DNA of 64,000 nt. Source: Microvirga subterranea. GTDB taxonomy: Bacteria > Pseudomonadota > Alphaproteobacteria > Rhizobiales > Beijerinckiaceae. The stretch spans positions 898,213-962,212 of the forward strand of contig NZ_QQBB01000001.1 of the NCBI RefSeq assembly GCF_003350535.1, given 5' to 3'. How positions within the stretch are numbered: position 1 is the stretch's first letter; the number at the start of each line of letters is the position of its first letter. The notes under the pieces are model-generated. The model did no database searches, was not told the DNA's origin, and was given only the letters and a program-made list of their open reading frames with translations. Shown here piece after piece: positions 1-7,950 of the stretch. A program made the position numbers and the translations under genes.

Positions 1-475
1 TCGCCTCCGGATTGCCCATGAGGGTGCGGGCGATGGAGAGCATCTGCTGCTCGCCGCCCGACATCTGGTTGCCGCGCCGCCCCTGCATCTCGGCGAGGTT
101 CGGGAACAGCCGGAAGAGCCGCTCCGGTGTCCAGGGGGAGAGGCCCGCCCGCGCCTCGCGGCGCCCGACCTCCAGGTTTTCCTCGACCGTGAGATCCGTG
201 AAGATGCGCCGGTCCTCGGGCACATAGCCGAGCCCCAATCGGGCGATGCGGTAGGTGGGCAGGCCGACAATGGATCGGCCCTTGAAGGCGAGCCGCTCGG
301 CCGAGGCCGGCACGAGCCCCATGATCGCCTTGAGGGTCGTGGTCTTGCCGGCCCCGTTGCGGCCCACCAGGGCCATCACCTCGCCGGGATGGAGCTCGAA
401 CGAGAGACCGAACAGGACCCGCGCCCGGCCATAGGCGGCCGACAGGTTGCGAACCTCGAGCAGGGGAGCGCTCAT
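1..475 (-). CDS. livF: LivF-type branched-chain amino acid ABC transporter ATP-binding protein (3' part beyond window)
   Basis: The minus strand from 475 encodes about 158 residues and runs off the window edge, so the C-terminal third is missing. The visible part begins MSAPLLEVRNLSAAYG and contains a Walker A motif (GRNGAGKTT) and the ABC signature MSGGEQQ. It also has the LivF-type segment GYVPEDRRIF between them. It would be one of two cytosolic ATPases energising a LivHMGF-type importer. The ATG at 475-473 overlaps the livG stop as ATGA, which implies translational coupling. The family assignment is secure; the substrate (branched-chain amino acids, amides or other small organics) cannot be read from the ATPase. 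Confidence 0.93.
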   Translation of the reverse strand, partial: MSAPLLEVRNLSAAYGRARVLFGLSFELHPGEVMALVGRNGAGKTTTLKAIMGLVPASAERLAFKGRSIVGLPTYRIARLGLGYVPEDRRIFTDLTVEENLEVGRREARAGLSPWTPERLFRLFPNLAEMQGRRGNQMSGGEQQMLSIARTLMGNPEA

Positions 476-1248
476 GCGGGGCTCCTTGCCGCCGGCGGAT
501 CGAGCGCATGCTCGTCGCCGAGATAGGCCTGCCGGACACGGGCATCCTGGCGGATCGCGTCGGGCGCGCCTGCGGCGATGATCTCGCCGCGCAGAAGCAC
601 CAGCACCCGGTCCGCATGGCCGAAGACCACGTCCATGTCGTGCTCGGTGAACAGCACGCCGATGGATCGCGAGGCGGCGATCGAAGCGGTGAGGTCCATG
701 AGGGCGGCGCGCTCCCGCGGCGCCATGCCGGCGGTGGGCTCGTCCATGAGAAGGAGCTTCGGCTGGCCTGCGAGCGCGATGGCGAGCTCGACGCGCTTCA
801 CGTCGCCATAGGCGAGCGCCGAGCAGGCGCGGTCGGCCGCATCCTGCATGCCCACGAGGCCAAGGAGCGCCAGGGCCTCGTCGCGATGCCGGACCCGGAC
901 GGGTCCCGACAGCTCCTGGGTCTCCCTCCGGCCGCTGATGAGCGCCATCTGGACGTTCTCGGCCACCGTCATGGACAGGAAGGTCTGGGCCACCTGGAAG
1001 GTGCGGCCGACGCCTTGGCGGAAGCGCCTCTGGGGCGAGGCCGACGTGATGTCCCGGCCGTCGAGGAGCACCTGGCCCCGGTCGGGCCGGAGCTGCCCGC
1101 CGATCATGTTGAAGACGGTCGACTTGCCGGCGCCGTTCGGGCCGATCAGGGCGAGCATCTCGCCGCGCTCCAGGGTGAAGCCGACGTCGCGCGCCGCCAC
1201 CACGGCGCCGAAGGATTTTCCGAGATTGCGGACCGCCAGCAGGCTCAT
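472..1248 (-). CDS. livG: LivG-type branched-chain amino acid ABC transporter ATP-binding protein
   Basis: A 258-residue ABC ATPase starting MSLLAVRNLGKSFGAVVAA. It has Walker A GPNGAGKST near residue 38, Walker B LLLMDEPTAG and the H-loop FTEHDMD. The signature region reads LAYGDVKRVELA, a LivG-style degenerate form of LSGGQ. The open frame continues upstream to 1785, but that extension lies wholly inside the permease gene in another frame. The ATG at 1248-1246 overlaps the permease stop (ATGA), so this start is chosen. It pairs with LivF under the fused permease. The length matches the family (about 250-260). Confidence 0.95.
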   Translation of the reverse strand: MSLLAVRNLGKSFGAVVAARDVGFTLERGEMLALIGPNGAGKSTVFNMIGGQLRPDRGQVLLDGRDITSASPQRRFRQGVGRTFQVAQTFLSMTVAENVQMALISGRRETQELSGPVRVRHRDEALALLGLVGMQDAADRACSALAYGDVKRVELAIALAGQPKLLLMDEPTAGMAPRERAALMDLTASIAASRSIGVLFTEHDMDVVFGHADRVLVLLRGEIIAAGAPDAIRQDARVRQAYLGDEHALDPPAARSPA

Positions 1249-3092
1249 GCGCGTGCCTCCCGCCATGCCGCGACCGTGCCGACGAGGCCGCGCGGGAAGA
1301 TCAGCACCATGGCGATGATGCTCAGGCCTAGGATCAGGCGCCAGTGGGAGGTCAGCGGCATGACCTGGTCGCGCAGGGCGTGGAGCACGCCCGCCCCGAC
1401 GAGCGGCCCGGTGATGGTCTGGATGCCCCCGAGGAGCAGCATGGTGAGCGCGTCGACCGAGGTCGGGATGCCGAGCAGACTCGGATCGACCGAGCCGCGG
1501 GAGAAGGCATAGATCCCGCCCGCGAGGCCGGCGGTCGCTCCGGACAGGATGAAAGCGCGCCAGCGCAGCCGGCGCACGTTGAGGCCGATGGCCTCGGCGC
1601 GTGCTTCCGAATCGCGGGCGGCGCGAAGCGCATAGCCGAAGGGCGCGTCGATCACGATGCGCACGAGCAGGATGGCGAGCGCGGTCAGTCCCAGCGCCAG
1701 CAGGTAATAGCGCGTCTGGCCGCCGGCCCAGTCGGAGGGCCAGACGCCGACGATGCCGTTGTCGCCTCCCGTGACGTCGACCCACTGGAAGGCCACCGCA
1801 TAGATGATCTGCGCGGCCGCGAGCGTCATCATGGCGAGATAGATGCCGGAGAGGCGCACCACGAAGGCGCCGATTAACGCGGCGCCGAACGCCGCCAGCA
1901 CGATGGCGAGGGGCAGCGCCGCCTCCATCGGGGCCGACAGCAATTTGACGCCGAGCGCCGCCCCGTAGGCTCCGAGGCCGAAGAAGGCCGCATGACCGAA
2001 GCTGACGATGCCGCCGACCCCGATGAGAAGCTGCAGGCTGAAGGCGAAGAGGGCAAAGATCAGGATCTCGGTCGCGACCTTCAGGAGGTAGGGATCGGCC
2101 ACAAGGGGCAGGCAGGCCAGAAGCACCAGCACGACCAGCGCAGCGACCTTGTGCCAGGGCTGCGGCGTCCGGCTCGCGATGCCGACCGCATGGGTGCCGC
2201 CGACGATCTCGGGCCGCCCGAAGAACCCGTTCGGCCGGATCGCCAGCACGACGGCCATCAGGAGGAAGACGACCACGAGGGTCCCCTTCGGGAAGACCAG
2301 AATGCCGAAGGCCTGCAGCTGGCCGATGATGAGCGCCGCCAGGAAGGCGCCGGGCACGCTGCCCATGCCGCCGACCACGGTGACGACGAAGCTCTCGGCG
2401 ATGACCGACAGGTCCATGCCCGTGTTGGCGGCGACGCGGGGGATCTGGAGAGCGCCGCCCAGCCCTGCCAGGAAGGCCCCGAGAAACAGCGTCCCGGTGA
2501 AGAGCACGGCCTGGTTCACGCCGAGCGACGCGACCATCTCCCGATCCTGCGTGGCGGCACGCACCAGCACGCCGAACCGGGTCTTGCGCAGCAGAAGCCA
2601 GACGAGCCCGAGAACGAGGGGCCCGGCGGCGATGAGGACGAGTTCATAGGACGGAAAACGGCGGCCGAGAATCTCGACGGGCGCGCGCAATCCCGGCGCG
2701 CGCGGGCCGAGGATGTCCTGCGGGCCGAAGACCTGCACCACCGCATCCTGGATCACCAGCACCACCCCGAAGGTAGCGAGCAGCTGGAACAGCTCGGGCG
2801 CACCGTAGATGCGCCGCAGCAGCAGGACCTCGATGAGAACGCCGATGAGGCCGACCACGAAGGCGGAGGCCAGGATGCCGGCCCAGAAGGTCACCGGGCC
2901 GAAATAGAACTGAAGCAGCCACGGCACCAGGGTGGCGGCCGTGTAGGCGCCGATCATGTAGAGCGAGCCGTGCGCGAAGTTCACGATCCGGGTGACGCCG
3001 AAGACGAGCGTCAGGCCGCAGGCGGTGATGAAGAGCGACGAGGCGCTGGCGAGCCCGTTAAGGGCCTGGATGACGATGAACGAAGGGTCCAT
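1245..3092 (-). CDS. livHM: Fused LivH-LivM branched-chain amino acid ABC permease
   Basis: One uninterrupted 615-residue frame carries both permease halves that are usually separate genes. Residues 1 to about 290 are LivH-like (ALNGLASASSLFITACGLTL, later GMGSVPGAFLAALIIGQLQ). Residues about 310-610 are LivM-like (GVGGIVSFGHAAFFGLGAYG, then GGIQTITGPLVGAG). A hydrophilic linker of about 20 residues (FFGRPEIVGGTHAVGIASR) joins them. Each half has many hydrophobic spans, and both carry the cytoplasmic LivH/LivM coupling region. Such fusions occur in some alphaproteobacterial amide/urea-type importers. No frameshift or internal stop is visible, so this is a real fusion. The binding-protein gene lies 55 nt upstream. 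Confidence 0.93.
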   Translation of the reverse strand: MDPSFIVIQALNGLASASSLFITACGLTLVFGVTRIVNFAHGSLYMIGAYTAATLVPWLLQFYFGPVTFWAGILASAFVVGLIGVLIEVLLLRRIYGAPELFQLLATFGVVLVIQDAVVQVFGPQDILGPRAPGLRAPVEILGRRFPSYELVLIAAGPLVLGLVWLLLRKTRFGVLVRAATQDREMVASLGVNQAVLFTGTLFLGAFLAGLGGALQIPRVAANTGMDLSVIAESFVVTVVGGMGSVPGAFLAALIIGQLQAFGILVFPKGTLVVVFLLMAVVLAIRPNGFFGRPEIVGGTHAVGIASRTPQPWHKVAALVVLVLLACLPLVADPYLLKVATEILIFALFAFSLQLLIGVGGIVSFGHAAFFGLGAYGAALGVKLLSAPMEAALPLAIVLAAFGAALIGAFVVRLSGIYLAMMTLAAAQIIYAVAFQWVDVTGGDNGIVGVWPSDWAGGQTRYYLLALGLTALAILLVRIVIDAPFGYALRAARDSEARAEAIGLNVRRLRWRAFILSGATAGLAGGIYAFSRGSVDPSLLGIPTSVDALTMLLLGGIQTITGPLVGAGVLHALRDQVMPLTSHWRLILGLSIIAMVLIFPRGLVGTVAAWREARA

Positions 3093-3147
3093 GGCTCGTC
3101 AGCCTCCCAACGCGGGAAGCGAGGGGCGGGCCGGTCGCTCCAAGGCC

Positions 3148-4362
3148 TTAGTCCTTCCGTACGGCTTTGACCTCGGCTTCGGTCGGCATGAACGAGGTGC
3201 CGTCGAAATATTTCCAGTCGGTCATGCCGCCGGTCGCGCCCTTCAGCGCCAGCTTGCCGACCCAGGCGCCCATGGTCGCCTGATGGTCGATGCCGCGCAT
3301 GGAGACGGGACCGATGACGGTGTCGAACTTCGCGTCCGTCAGCGCTTTGATGAGGGCATCAGTATCCGTGGAGCCGGCGCGCTCGATCGTGTCGCGGATC
3401 ATGTAGAGCACCATGTAGCCGAGGAGCGAGCCGAGGCGCGGCGTGTCTTTGAACTTGGCCCGGTAGGCGTCGACGAAGGCCTTGTGCTTGGGATCGGTGA
3501 TCTCGTCCCAGGGATAGCCGGTCACGATCCAGCCCTCGGGCACCTCGTCCTTCAGGGGCAGGAGCCATTCGGGCTCGCCGGTGAGCAGCGACAGGACCGT
3601 CTTGTCCTCGAACAGGCCGCGGGTGTTGCCCTCGCGGACGAACTGGGTGAGGTCGGGACCGAAGAGCACGTTGAAGATGCCGTCGGGCTTGGCCTGCTCC
3701 AGGGCCGAGACGGTCGCGCCGGCCTCGATCTTGCCGAGCGCCGGATACTGCTCGGCCACGACCTCCGCGCCCGGCACCCGCTCCTTGATGAGGCGCTTGA
3801 ACACCTCCGCGGCCGACTGGCCGTATTCGTAGTTCGGCGCCACGATGGCCCAGCGCTTGGCGCCGGAGGCCTTGGCCTGATCCACCAGCATGCCGACCTG
3901 CATGGTGTTGTTGGGGCGGATGCGGAAGGTGTAGCGGTTGCCCTGCGCCATGGTGATGGCATCGGTCAGGGGCTCGGCGGCGATGTAGACGATCTTCTTC
4001 TGGTTGGCGAAATCCGCCATGGCCACGCCCACATTCGACAGGAACGAGCCGAAGAGCAGAACCGCGCCCTCACGGGTCACCAGCTCCTCGGCCACGCGGG
4101 TGGCGTCACCCGTGGTGGCGCCGTCCTCGCGGGAGACGATCTCGATCTTGCGGCCGAGAACCCCGCCCTTGGCATTGATCTCGTCGAGGGCCAGCTGCCA
4201 GCCGTTGCGGTAGGGCACGGTGAAGGCCGCCTGCCTGGCATAGGAGTTCAGCTCGCCGATCTTGATCGGGGCATTGCCGGCCGGCTGCGCATGAACCGAT
4301 GGTGTTCCGAGTGCGAGCGCTGCTCCAAAAGCCAGCCAGCAGATCGTCGAAATTTTCGCCAT
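3148..4362 (-). CDS. Periplasmic substrate-binding protein of a Liv-type ABC importer (Peripla_BP_6)
   Basis: A 404-residue protein with a clear signal peptide (MAKISTICWLAFGAALALG, cleavage near VHAQ) followed by IKIGELNSYARQAAFTVPYR, the first strand of type I periplasmic binding proteins. It contains the family landmarks ALDEINAKGGVLGRKIE and LFGSFLSNVGVAMADFA. It is the first gene of the minus-strand SBP-livHM-livG-livF operon. The ATG at 4362 is preferred over an in-frame GTG three bases upstream because an AAGGG ribosome site sits at suitable distance. The divergent neighbour is an amidase, so the ligand could be an amide instead of a branched-chain amino acid. That is inference from context. 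Confidence 0.92.
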   Translation of the reverse strand: MAKISTICWLAFGAALALGTPSVHAQPAGNAPIKIGELNSYARQAAFTVPYRNGWQLALDEINAKGGVLGRKIEIVSREDGATTGDATRVAEELVTREGAVLLFGSFLSNVGVAMADFANQKKIVYIAAEPLTDAITMAQGNRYTFRIRPNNTMQVGMLVDQAKASGAKRWAIVAPNYEYGQSAAEVFKRLIKERVPGAEVVAEQYPALGKIEAGATVSALEQAKPDGIFNVLFGPDLTQFVREGNTRGLFEDKTVLSLLTGEPEWLLPLKDEVPEGWIVTGYPWDEITDPKHKAFVDAYRAKFKDTPRLGSLLGYMVLYMIRDTIERAGSTDTDALIKALTDAKFDTVIGPVSMRGIDHQATMGAWVGKLALKGATGGMTDWKYFDGTSFMPTEAEVKAVRKD

Positions 4363-4485
4363 CACCCATACCCTTCGTGGGAACCCTGCCAGGATTTAGG
4401 GCCAATCCTGACCCGAAGGAAGCCTTAATGCTCAGCCGGTCCGGATTTCCCGCCTTGCCGCCTTCGGGAGGGGGTGCCAAAGTGC

Positions 4486-5712
4486 ATGCCTCCCTTCCTC
4501 AACGACCGAAATCCCATGCTGCTCGATGCCGATCCCGCCCGCGCCTTCATGCCTTATCCGGCCGTCATCGTTCCGCATCGCGAGGGAGGGCCGCTGTCGG
4601 GACTGACCTTCGCGGCCAAGGACCTGTTCGATGTGGCCGGCTACCCGACCAGCAGCGGCTCGCCCCACATGCTCGCCATGTCGGGCATCAAGACCAGGAC
4701 GGCGCCGACCGTGCAGAAGCTGCTCGACGCCGGCGCGCGCCTCGTGGGCAAGACGATCACGGACGAGCTCGCCTTCTCGATGAGCGGCAAGAACGCCCAT
4801 TTCGGCACGCCGGTGAACGGCGGCGCACCCAACCGCATTCCGGGCGGCTCCTCCTCGGGCTCCGCGTCGGCGGTCTCCAACGGGTTGTGCGATTTCGCGC
4901 TCGGCACGGATACGGGCGGCTCCGTGCGCGCGCCCGCCAGCCATTGCGGGCTGTTCGGCATCCGTCCGACCCATGGGCGCGTGAGCCTCGAGGGCTGCCA
5001 CGATCTCGCCCCGTCCTTCGACACCTGCGGCTACTTCACCCGCGAAGGCGCCACCTTCCTGCGCGTCGGCGAGGTCCTGCTCGGGCCGGATAAGACGCCG
5101 CTTCCGGATCGTCCTCGAACCCTCCTGGCGAAGGATGCCTTCGGGCTTCTCGACCGGGCGGTGTTGGAATCCCTCGCGCCGGCTGTCCGCCAGGTCGAGG
5201 CTATCCTGGGCCGGGCGGAGGAGCGCAAGGTGGCCGAGGACGGGTTCACGGCTCTCTACTGGGCCATGCGCTACATCCAGAGCCGCGAGGCCTGGACGGT
5301 CGACGGGCCGATGATCGAGCGCTACCGGCCGCCGCTGGGGCCCGGCGTCGCCGATCGATTCGAGTTCTCCCGGCAGGTGACGGATCAGCAGGTGACCGAG
5401 GCGCTCGCGATCCGCAGCGTCTTCCGGGAGCGGTTCAGCACCCTGCTGGGACGCGACGGCGTGCTGATCCTGCCGTCCATGCCGGACGTGGCGCCGCTGC
5501 TCACGGACAGCGAGGAGGCGCTCAACGACTACCGCAACAATGCCTTGAGGATGCTCTGCCTCTCGGTCCTGTCGGGTCTGCCGCAGGTCTCGATCCCGCT
5601 CGCCTCCCGCCTCGGCGCACCGTTCGGGCTGTCCCTGATGGGGCCTGCCGGTTCGGACCTGAGCCTCGTGGCGCTCGCGGCACGGATCGCCGAGCAGGGC
5701 AGGGCCGGTTGA
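4486..5712 (+). CDS. Amidase signature family hydrolase, AMI1-like
   Basis: A 408-residue amidase with the full amidase-signature catalytic set. The base Lys is in TFAAKDLFD, the cis-Ser in GGSSSGSASAVS, and the nucleophile Ser in GTDTGGSVRAP. The size and spacing of these residues resemble compact AMI1/indole-acetamide-hydrolase-type amidases more than the larger GatA proteins. No C-terminal GatA-like extension is present, so a role in tRNA amidation is unlikely. The ATG at 4486 follows a GGGAGGGGG ribosome site. A GTG at 4474 and an ATG at 4516 are alternative starts in the same frame. It is divergent from the Liv-type importer and followed by two sugar-type enzymes. The true substrate amide is unknown. 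Confidence 0.9.
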   Translation: MPPFLNDRNPMLLDADPARAFMPYPAVIVPHREGGPLSGLTFAAKDLFDVAGYPTSSGSPHMLAMSGIKTRTAPTVQKLLDAGARLVGKTITDELAFSMSGKNAHFGTPVNGGAPNRIPGGSSSGSASAVSNGLCDFALGTDTGGSVRAPASHCGLFGIRPTHGRVSLEGCHDLAPSFDTCGYFTREGATFLRVGEVLLGPDKTPLPDRPRTLLAKDAFGLLDRAVLESLAPAVRQVEAILGRAEERKVAEDGFTALYWAMRYIQSREAWTVDGPMIERYRPPLGPGVADRFEFSRQVTDQQVTEALAIRSVFRERFSTLLGRDGVLILPSMPDVAPLLTDSEEALNDYRNNALRMLCLSVLSGLPQVSIPLASRLGAPFGLSLMGPAGSDLSLVALAARIAEQGRAG

Positions 5713-5780
5713 ACCGGCACCGTCCCGCGGAGTTACCGCAGGGCGAGACCAGTGAGGGGAGCATCGATGGGGAGCCGCGC

Positions 5781-6659
5781 ATGACCAGTCCGGTCGTTCA
5801 TCCGAACACGCCGCACGTCGCGGTTCCCAGCGCCTGCATGGTGGGCGAGGGGGCCCTGTGGGACCACCGCACCGGCACGGTGTTCTGGGTCGACATCAAG
5901 AACCCGGGCATCTGGCGCTATCACCCGCAGACGCAGCAGCATTCGCGCCTCGACGCGCCGGAGCGGGTCGGCTTCGTAGCCCTGACCCCGGATCCAGACA
6001 TGGTGGTCGCAGGCTTCAAGTCGGGCCTCGTGCGCCTCGACCTGCGCGACGGCTCCTCCGAGCCCATCGTGTCGCCCGAGCTCGACAACCCGGCCAACCG
6101 CATCAACGACGGGCATGTGGGGCCCGACGGGGCGCTCTATTTCGGCACCATGCACGACGACGAGGAGCACCCGACCGGCTCCTTCTGGCGCTGGGACGGG
6201 AAGGAGCTGATCCAGTTCCACGAGGGCTTCATCGTCACCAACGGGCCGGCGATCAGCCCGGACGGGCGCACGCTCTACGCCACCGACACGATCGGCGGCA
6301 CGATCTATGCGCTCGACCTGGACCAGGGCCGCCTCGGCGAGGCGCGCCGCTTCATCCAGTTCGACAAGGGCTGGGGCCACCCGGACGGGATGGCGGTGGA
6401 TGCCGAGGGACATCTGTGGGTGTGCCATTGGGGCGGATCCCGCATCACGCGTTTCGGCCCTGACGGCTCCATCGAGCGGATCGTGCCCGTGCCGACCGCG
6501 CAGGTAACGAAATGCACCTTCGGCGGCCCGGATCTCACGACGCTCTACATCACGACGGCGGCGATCGGTCATGACCCCCACATCGATCCGATGGCGGGCC
6601 ACCTCTTCGTCGTCGACGCCGGCATACGGGGCATCAGGGCCAACATCTTCGAGGGCTAG
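5781..6659 (+). CDS. SMP-30/gluconolactonase/LRE family lactonase
   Basis: A 292-residue six-bladed beta-propeller protein of the SMP-30 family. The metal-site residues can be recognised: Glu in VGEGALWD, Asn in ANRINDGHVGPDG, Asn in TNGPAISPDGRTLYATD and Asp in GHPDGMAVD. These enzymes hydrolyse sugar lactones such as gluconolactone or galactonolactone using a divalent metal. The frame opens at a TTG at 5709 overlapping the amidase stop, but the ATG at 5781 has a GGGGAG site seven bases upstream and starts the domain correctly. It is followed three bases later by an aldose epimerase, which suggests an aldose-dehydrogenase-type sugar oxidation step. Confidence 0.9.
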   Translation: MTSPVVHPNTPHVAVPSACMVGEGALWDHRTGTVFWVDIKNPGIWRYHPQTQQHSRLDAPERVGFVALTPDPDMVVAGFKSGLVRLDLRDGSSEPIVSPELDNPANRINDGHVGPDGALYFGTMHDDEEHPTGSFWRWDGKELIQFHEGFIVTNGPAISPDGRTLYATDTIGGTIYALDLDQGRLGEARRFIQFDKGWGHPDGMAVDAEGHLWVCHWGGSRITRFGPDGSIERIVPVPTAQVTKCTFGGPDLTTLYITTAAIGHDPHIDPMAGHLFVVDAGIRGIRANIFEG

Positions 6660-6662
6660 GTC

Positions 6663-7679
6663 ATGACCATCGGGCGTTTCGGTTCGGTCGACGGCAACGA
6701 CGTTCTGGAGGCGACGCTCACGGGACCCGGCGGGATGGAGATGCGCGTCCTGACCTGGGGAGCGGTGGTCCGGGACCTCGTGGTGCCGTCGGCGAACGGC
6801 CCGCAGCGGGTCGTGCTCGGGCTCAATTCCATCGAGGACTACATCGCCCACTCGCCGTATTTCGGCGCCATCGTCGGGCGCTACGCCAACCGGATCGACC
6901 ATGCGCGCTTCACCCTCGACGGCGAGACCTTCAGGCTCGACGCCAACGAGGGCAGGAACCAGCTCCATGGCGGCTCCCGCGGCTTCGGAACCCGGCTGTG
7001 GACCATCGTCGACCGGCAGCCGTCCAGCGTCACGCTTGCTCTCGTGTCCGAGGACGGGGACATGGGCTATCCGGGGCGTCTGATCGCCACCTGCACCTAT
7101 TCCCTGGAAGAGCCCTCCACGGTGCGGATCGTGCTCGAGGCGACCTGCGACCGGCCGACGCCCGTCAATCTCACCACCCACGGCTACTTCAACCTGGACG
7201 GCGGTCCGGACATCTCCTCGCATCACCTGATGATCCGGGCCGACTACATCACTCCCACGGCGCCGGATCTCATTCCGACCGGGGAAATCAGGCGCGTCGA
7301 GAACACGGATTACGACTTCACCACCCTTCGGCCGATCGGCGCCGCCCAACTGATGCAGCACCGTACGACCTACGACATCAACTACGTCCTGAAGGAGGGG
7401 GACGACGAGTTGACGCACGCGGCCACCCTCGCGTCCCGCAGGAGCGGCCTCGCGATGGAGCTCTGGACGACGGAGCCCGGGGTCCAATTCTATGACGGAC
7501 ACCTGCTGAACGTGCCCGTGCCGGGCTTAGGCGGCGCCCATTACGGCCCCCATGCGGGCCTCTGCCTGGAGCCGCAGCGCTTTCCCGACGGCCCCAATAA
7601 GGCCCATTTTCCCGCGTGTATCTTGGAACCTGGAACCGTGTCCCGGCAGGTGAGCGAGCTGCGATTCACGCGTTCCTGA
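6663..7679 (+). CDS. galM: Aldose 1-epimerase (mutarotase)
   Basis: A 338-residue galactose-mutarotase-fold protein. Recognisable GalM landmarks are GRYANRIDHARFTLDG, NQLHGGSRGFGTRLW, the catalytic His in TTHGYFNLDG and the catalytic Glu in GLCLEPQRFPDGPN. It interconverts alpha and beta anomers of aldoses such as glucose or galactose in the cytosol. The gene starts three bases after the lactonase stop and surely shares its transcript. Epimerase plus lactonase is a common pair in oxidative aldose catabolism. No sugar dehydrogenase is in this operon. The length is normal and both catalytic residues are present. Confidence 0.94.
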   Translation: MTIGRFGSVDGNDVLEATLTGPGGMEMRVLTWGAVVRDLVVPSANGPQRVVLGLNSIEDYIAHSPYFGAIVGRYANRIDHARFTLDGETFRLDANEGRNQLHGGSRGFGTRLWTIVDRQPSSVTLALVSEDGDMGYPGRLIATCTYSLEEPSTVRIVLEATCDRPTPVNLTTHGYFNLDGGPDISSHHLMIRADYITPTAPDLIPTGEIRRVENTDYDFTTLRPIGAAQLMQHRTTYDINYVLKEGDDELTHAATLASRRSGLAMELWTTEPGVQFYDGHLLNVPVPGLGGAHYGPHAGLCLEPQRFPDGPNKAHFPACILEPGTVSRQVSELRFTRS

Positions 7680-7757
7680 GGAACCTGCGCCCAGCTGGGC
7701 CGTTGATGAAGTGGCGTTGCGTCTCGTTAAAAACCAAACAAGAACAGGGAGACCGCC

Positions 7758-7943
7758 ATGCCGGTGCTCGATGCCAAAGCCCTGAAGACCGACCCCGAAG
7801 GGGCGGCTTTCCTGCTGAGCGTCCTGCGCCGCAGTCCCGCTCCCATGACGAAGCCTGCGCCCAGGCCGAACGCCATGCAGGCACGCCCCGGCAAGCCCGC
7901 CGAGGGGCCCGTGCCGGCGAGCCCCTCGACCGTGTCCGTCTAG
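7758..7943 (+). CDS. Small hypothetical protein, 61 residues
   Basis: A short frame MPVLDAKALKTDPEGAAFLL with an AGGGAG ribosome site at 7745-7750, seven bases before the ATG. The region upstream (7725-7755) is locally AT-rich compared with the surroundings, which fits a promoter/leader. The second half is Pro/Ala-rich and probably disordered. It lies 78 nt after the epimerase gene and ends just before the convergent peptidase gene. I do not recognise a family. The good ribosome site argues for a real gene, while the low-complexity tail argues for caution. Confidence 0.5.
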   Translation: MPVLDAKALKTDPEGAAFLLSVLRRSPAPMTKPAPRPNAMQARPGKPAEGPVPASPSTVSV

Positions 7944-7950
7944 ATCGTCC

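Noticed and set aside
1245-3092. Fused permease as a sequencing error that merged livH and livM
   Set aside because: A continuous, hydrophilic, in-frame linker joins complete halves and no leftover ribosome site or start is evident at the junction, so a true fusion is more likely.
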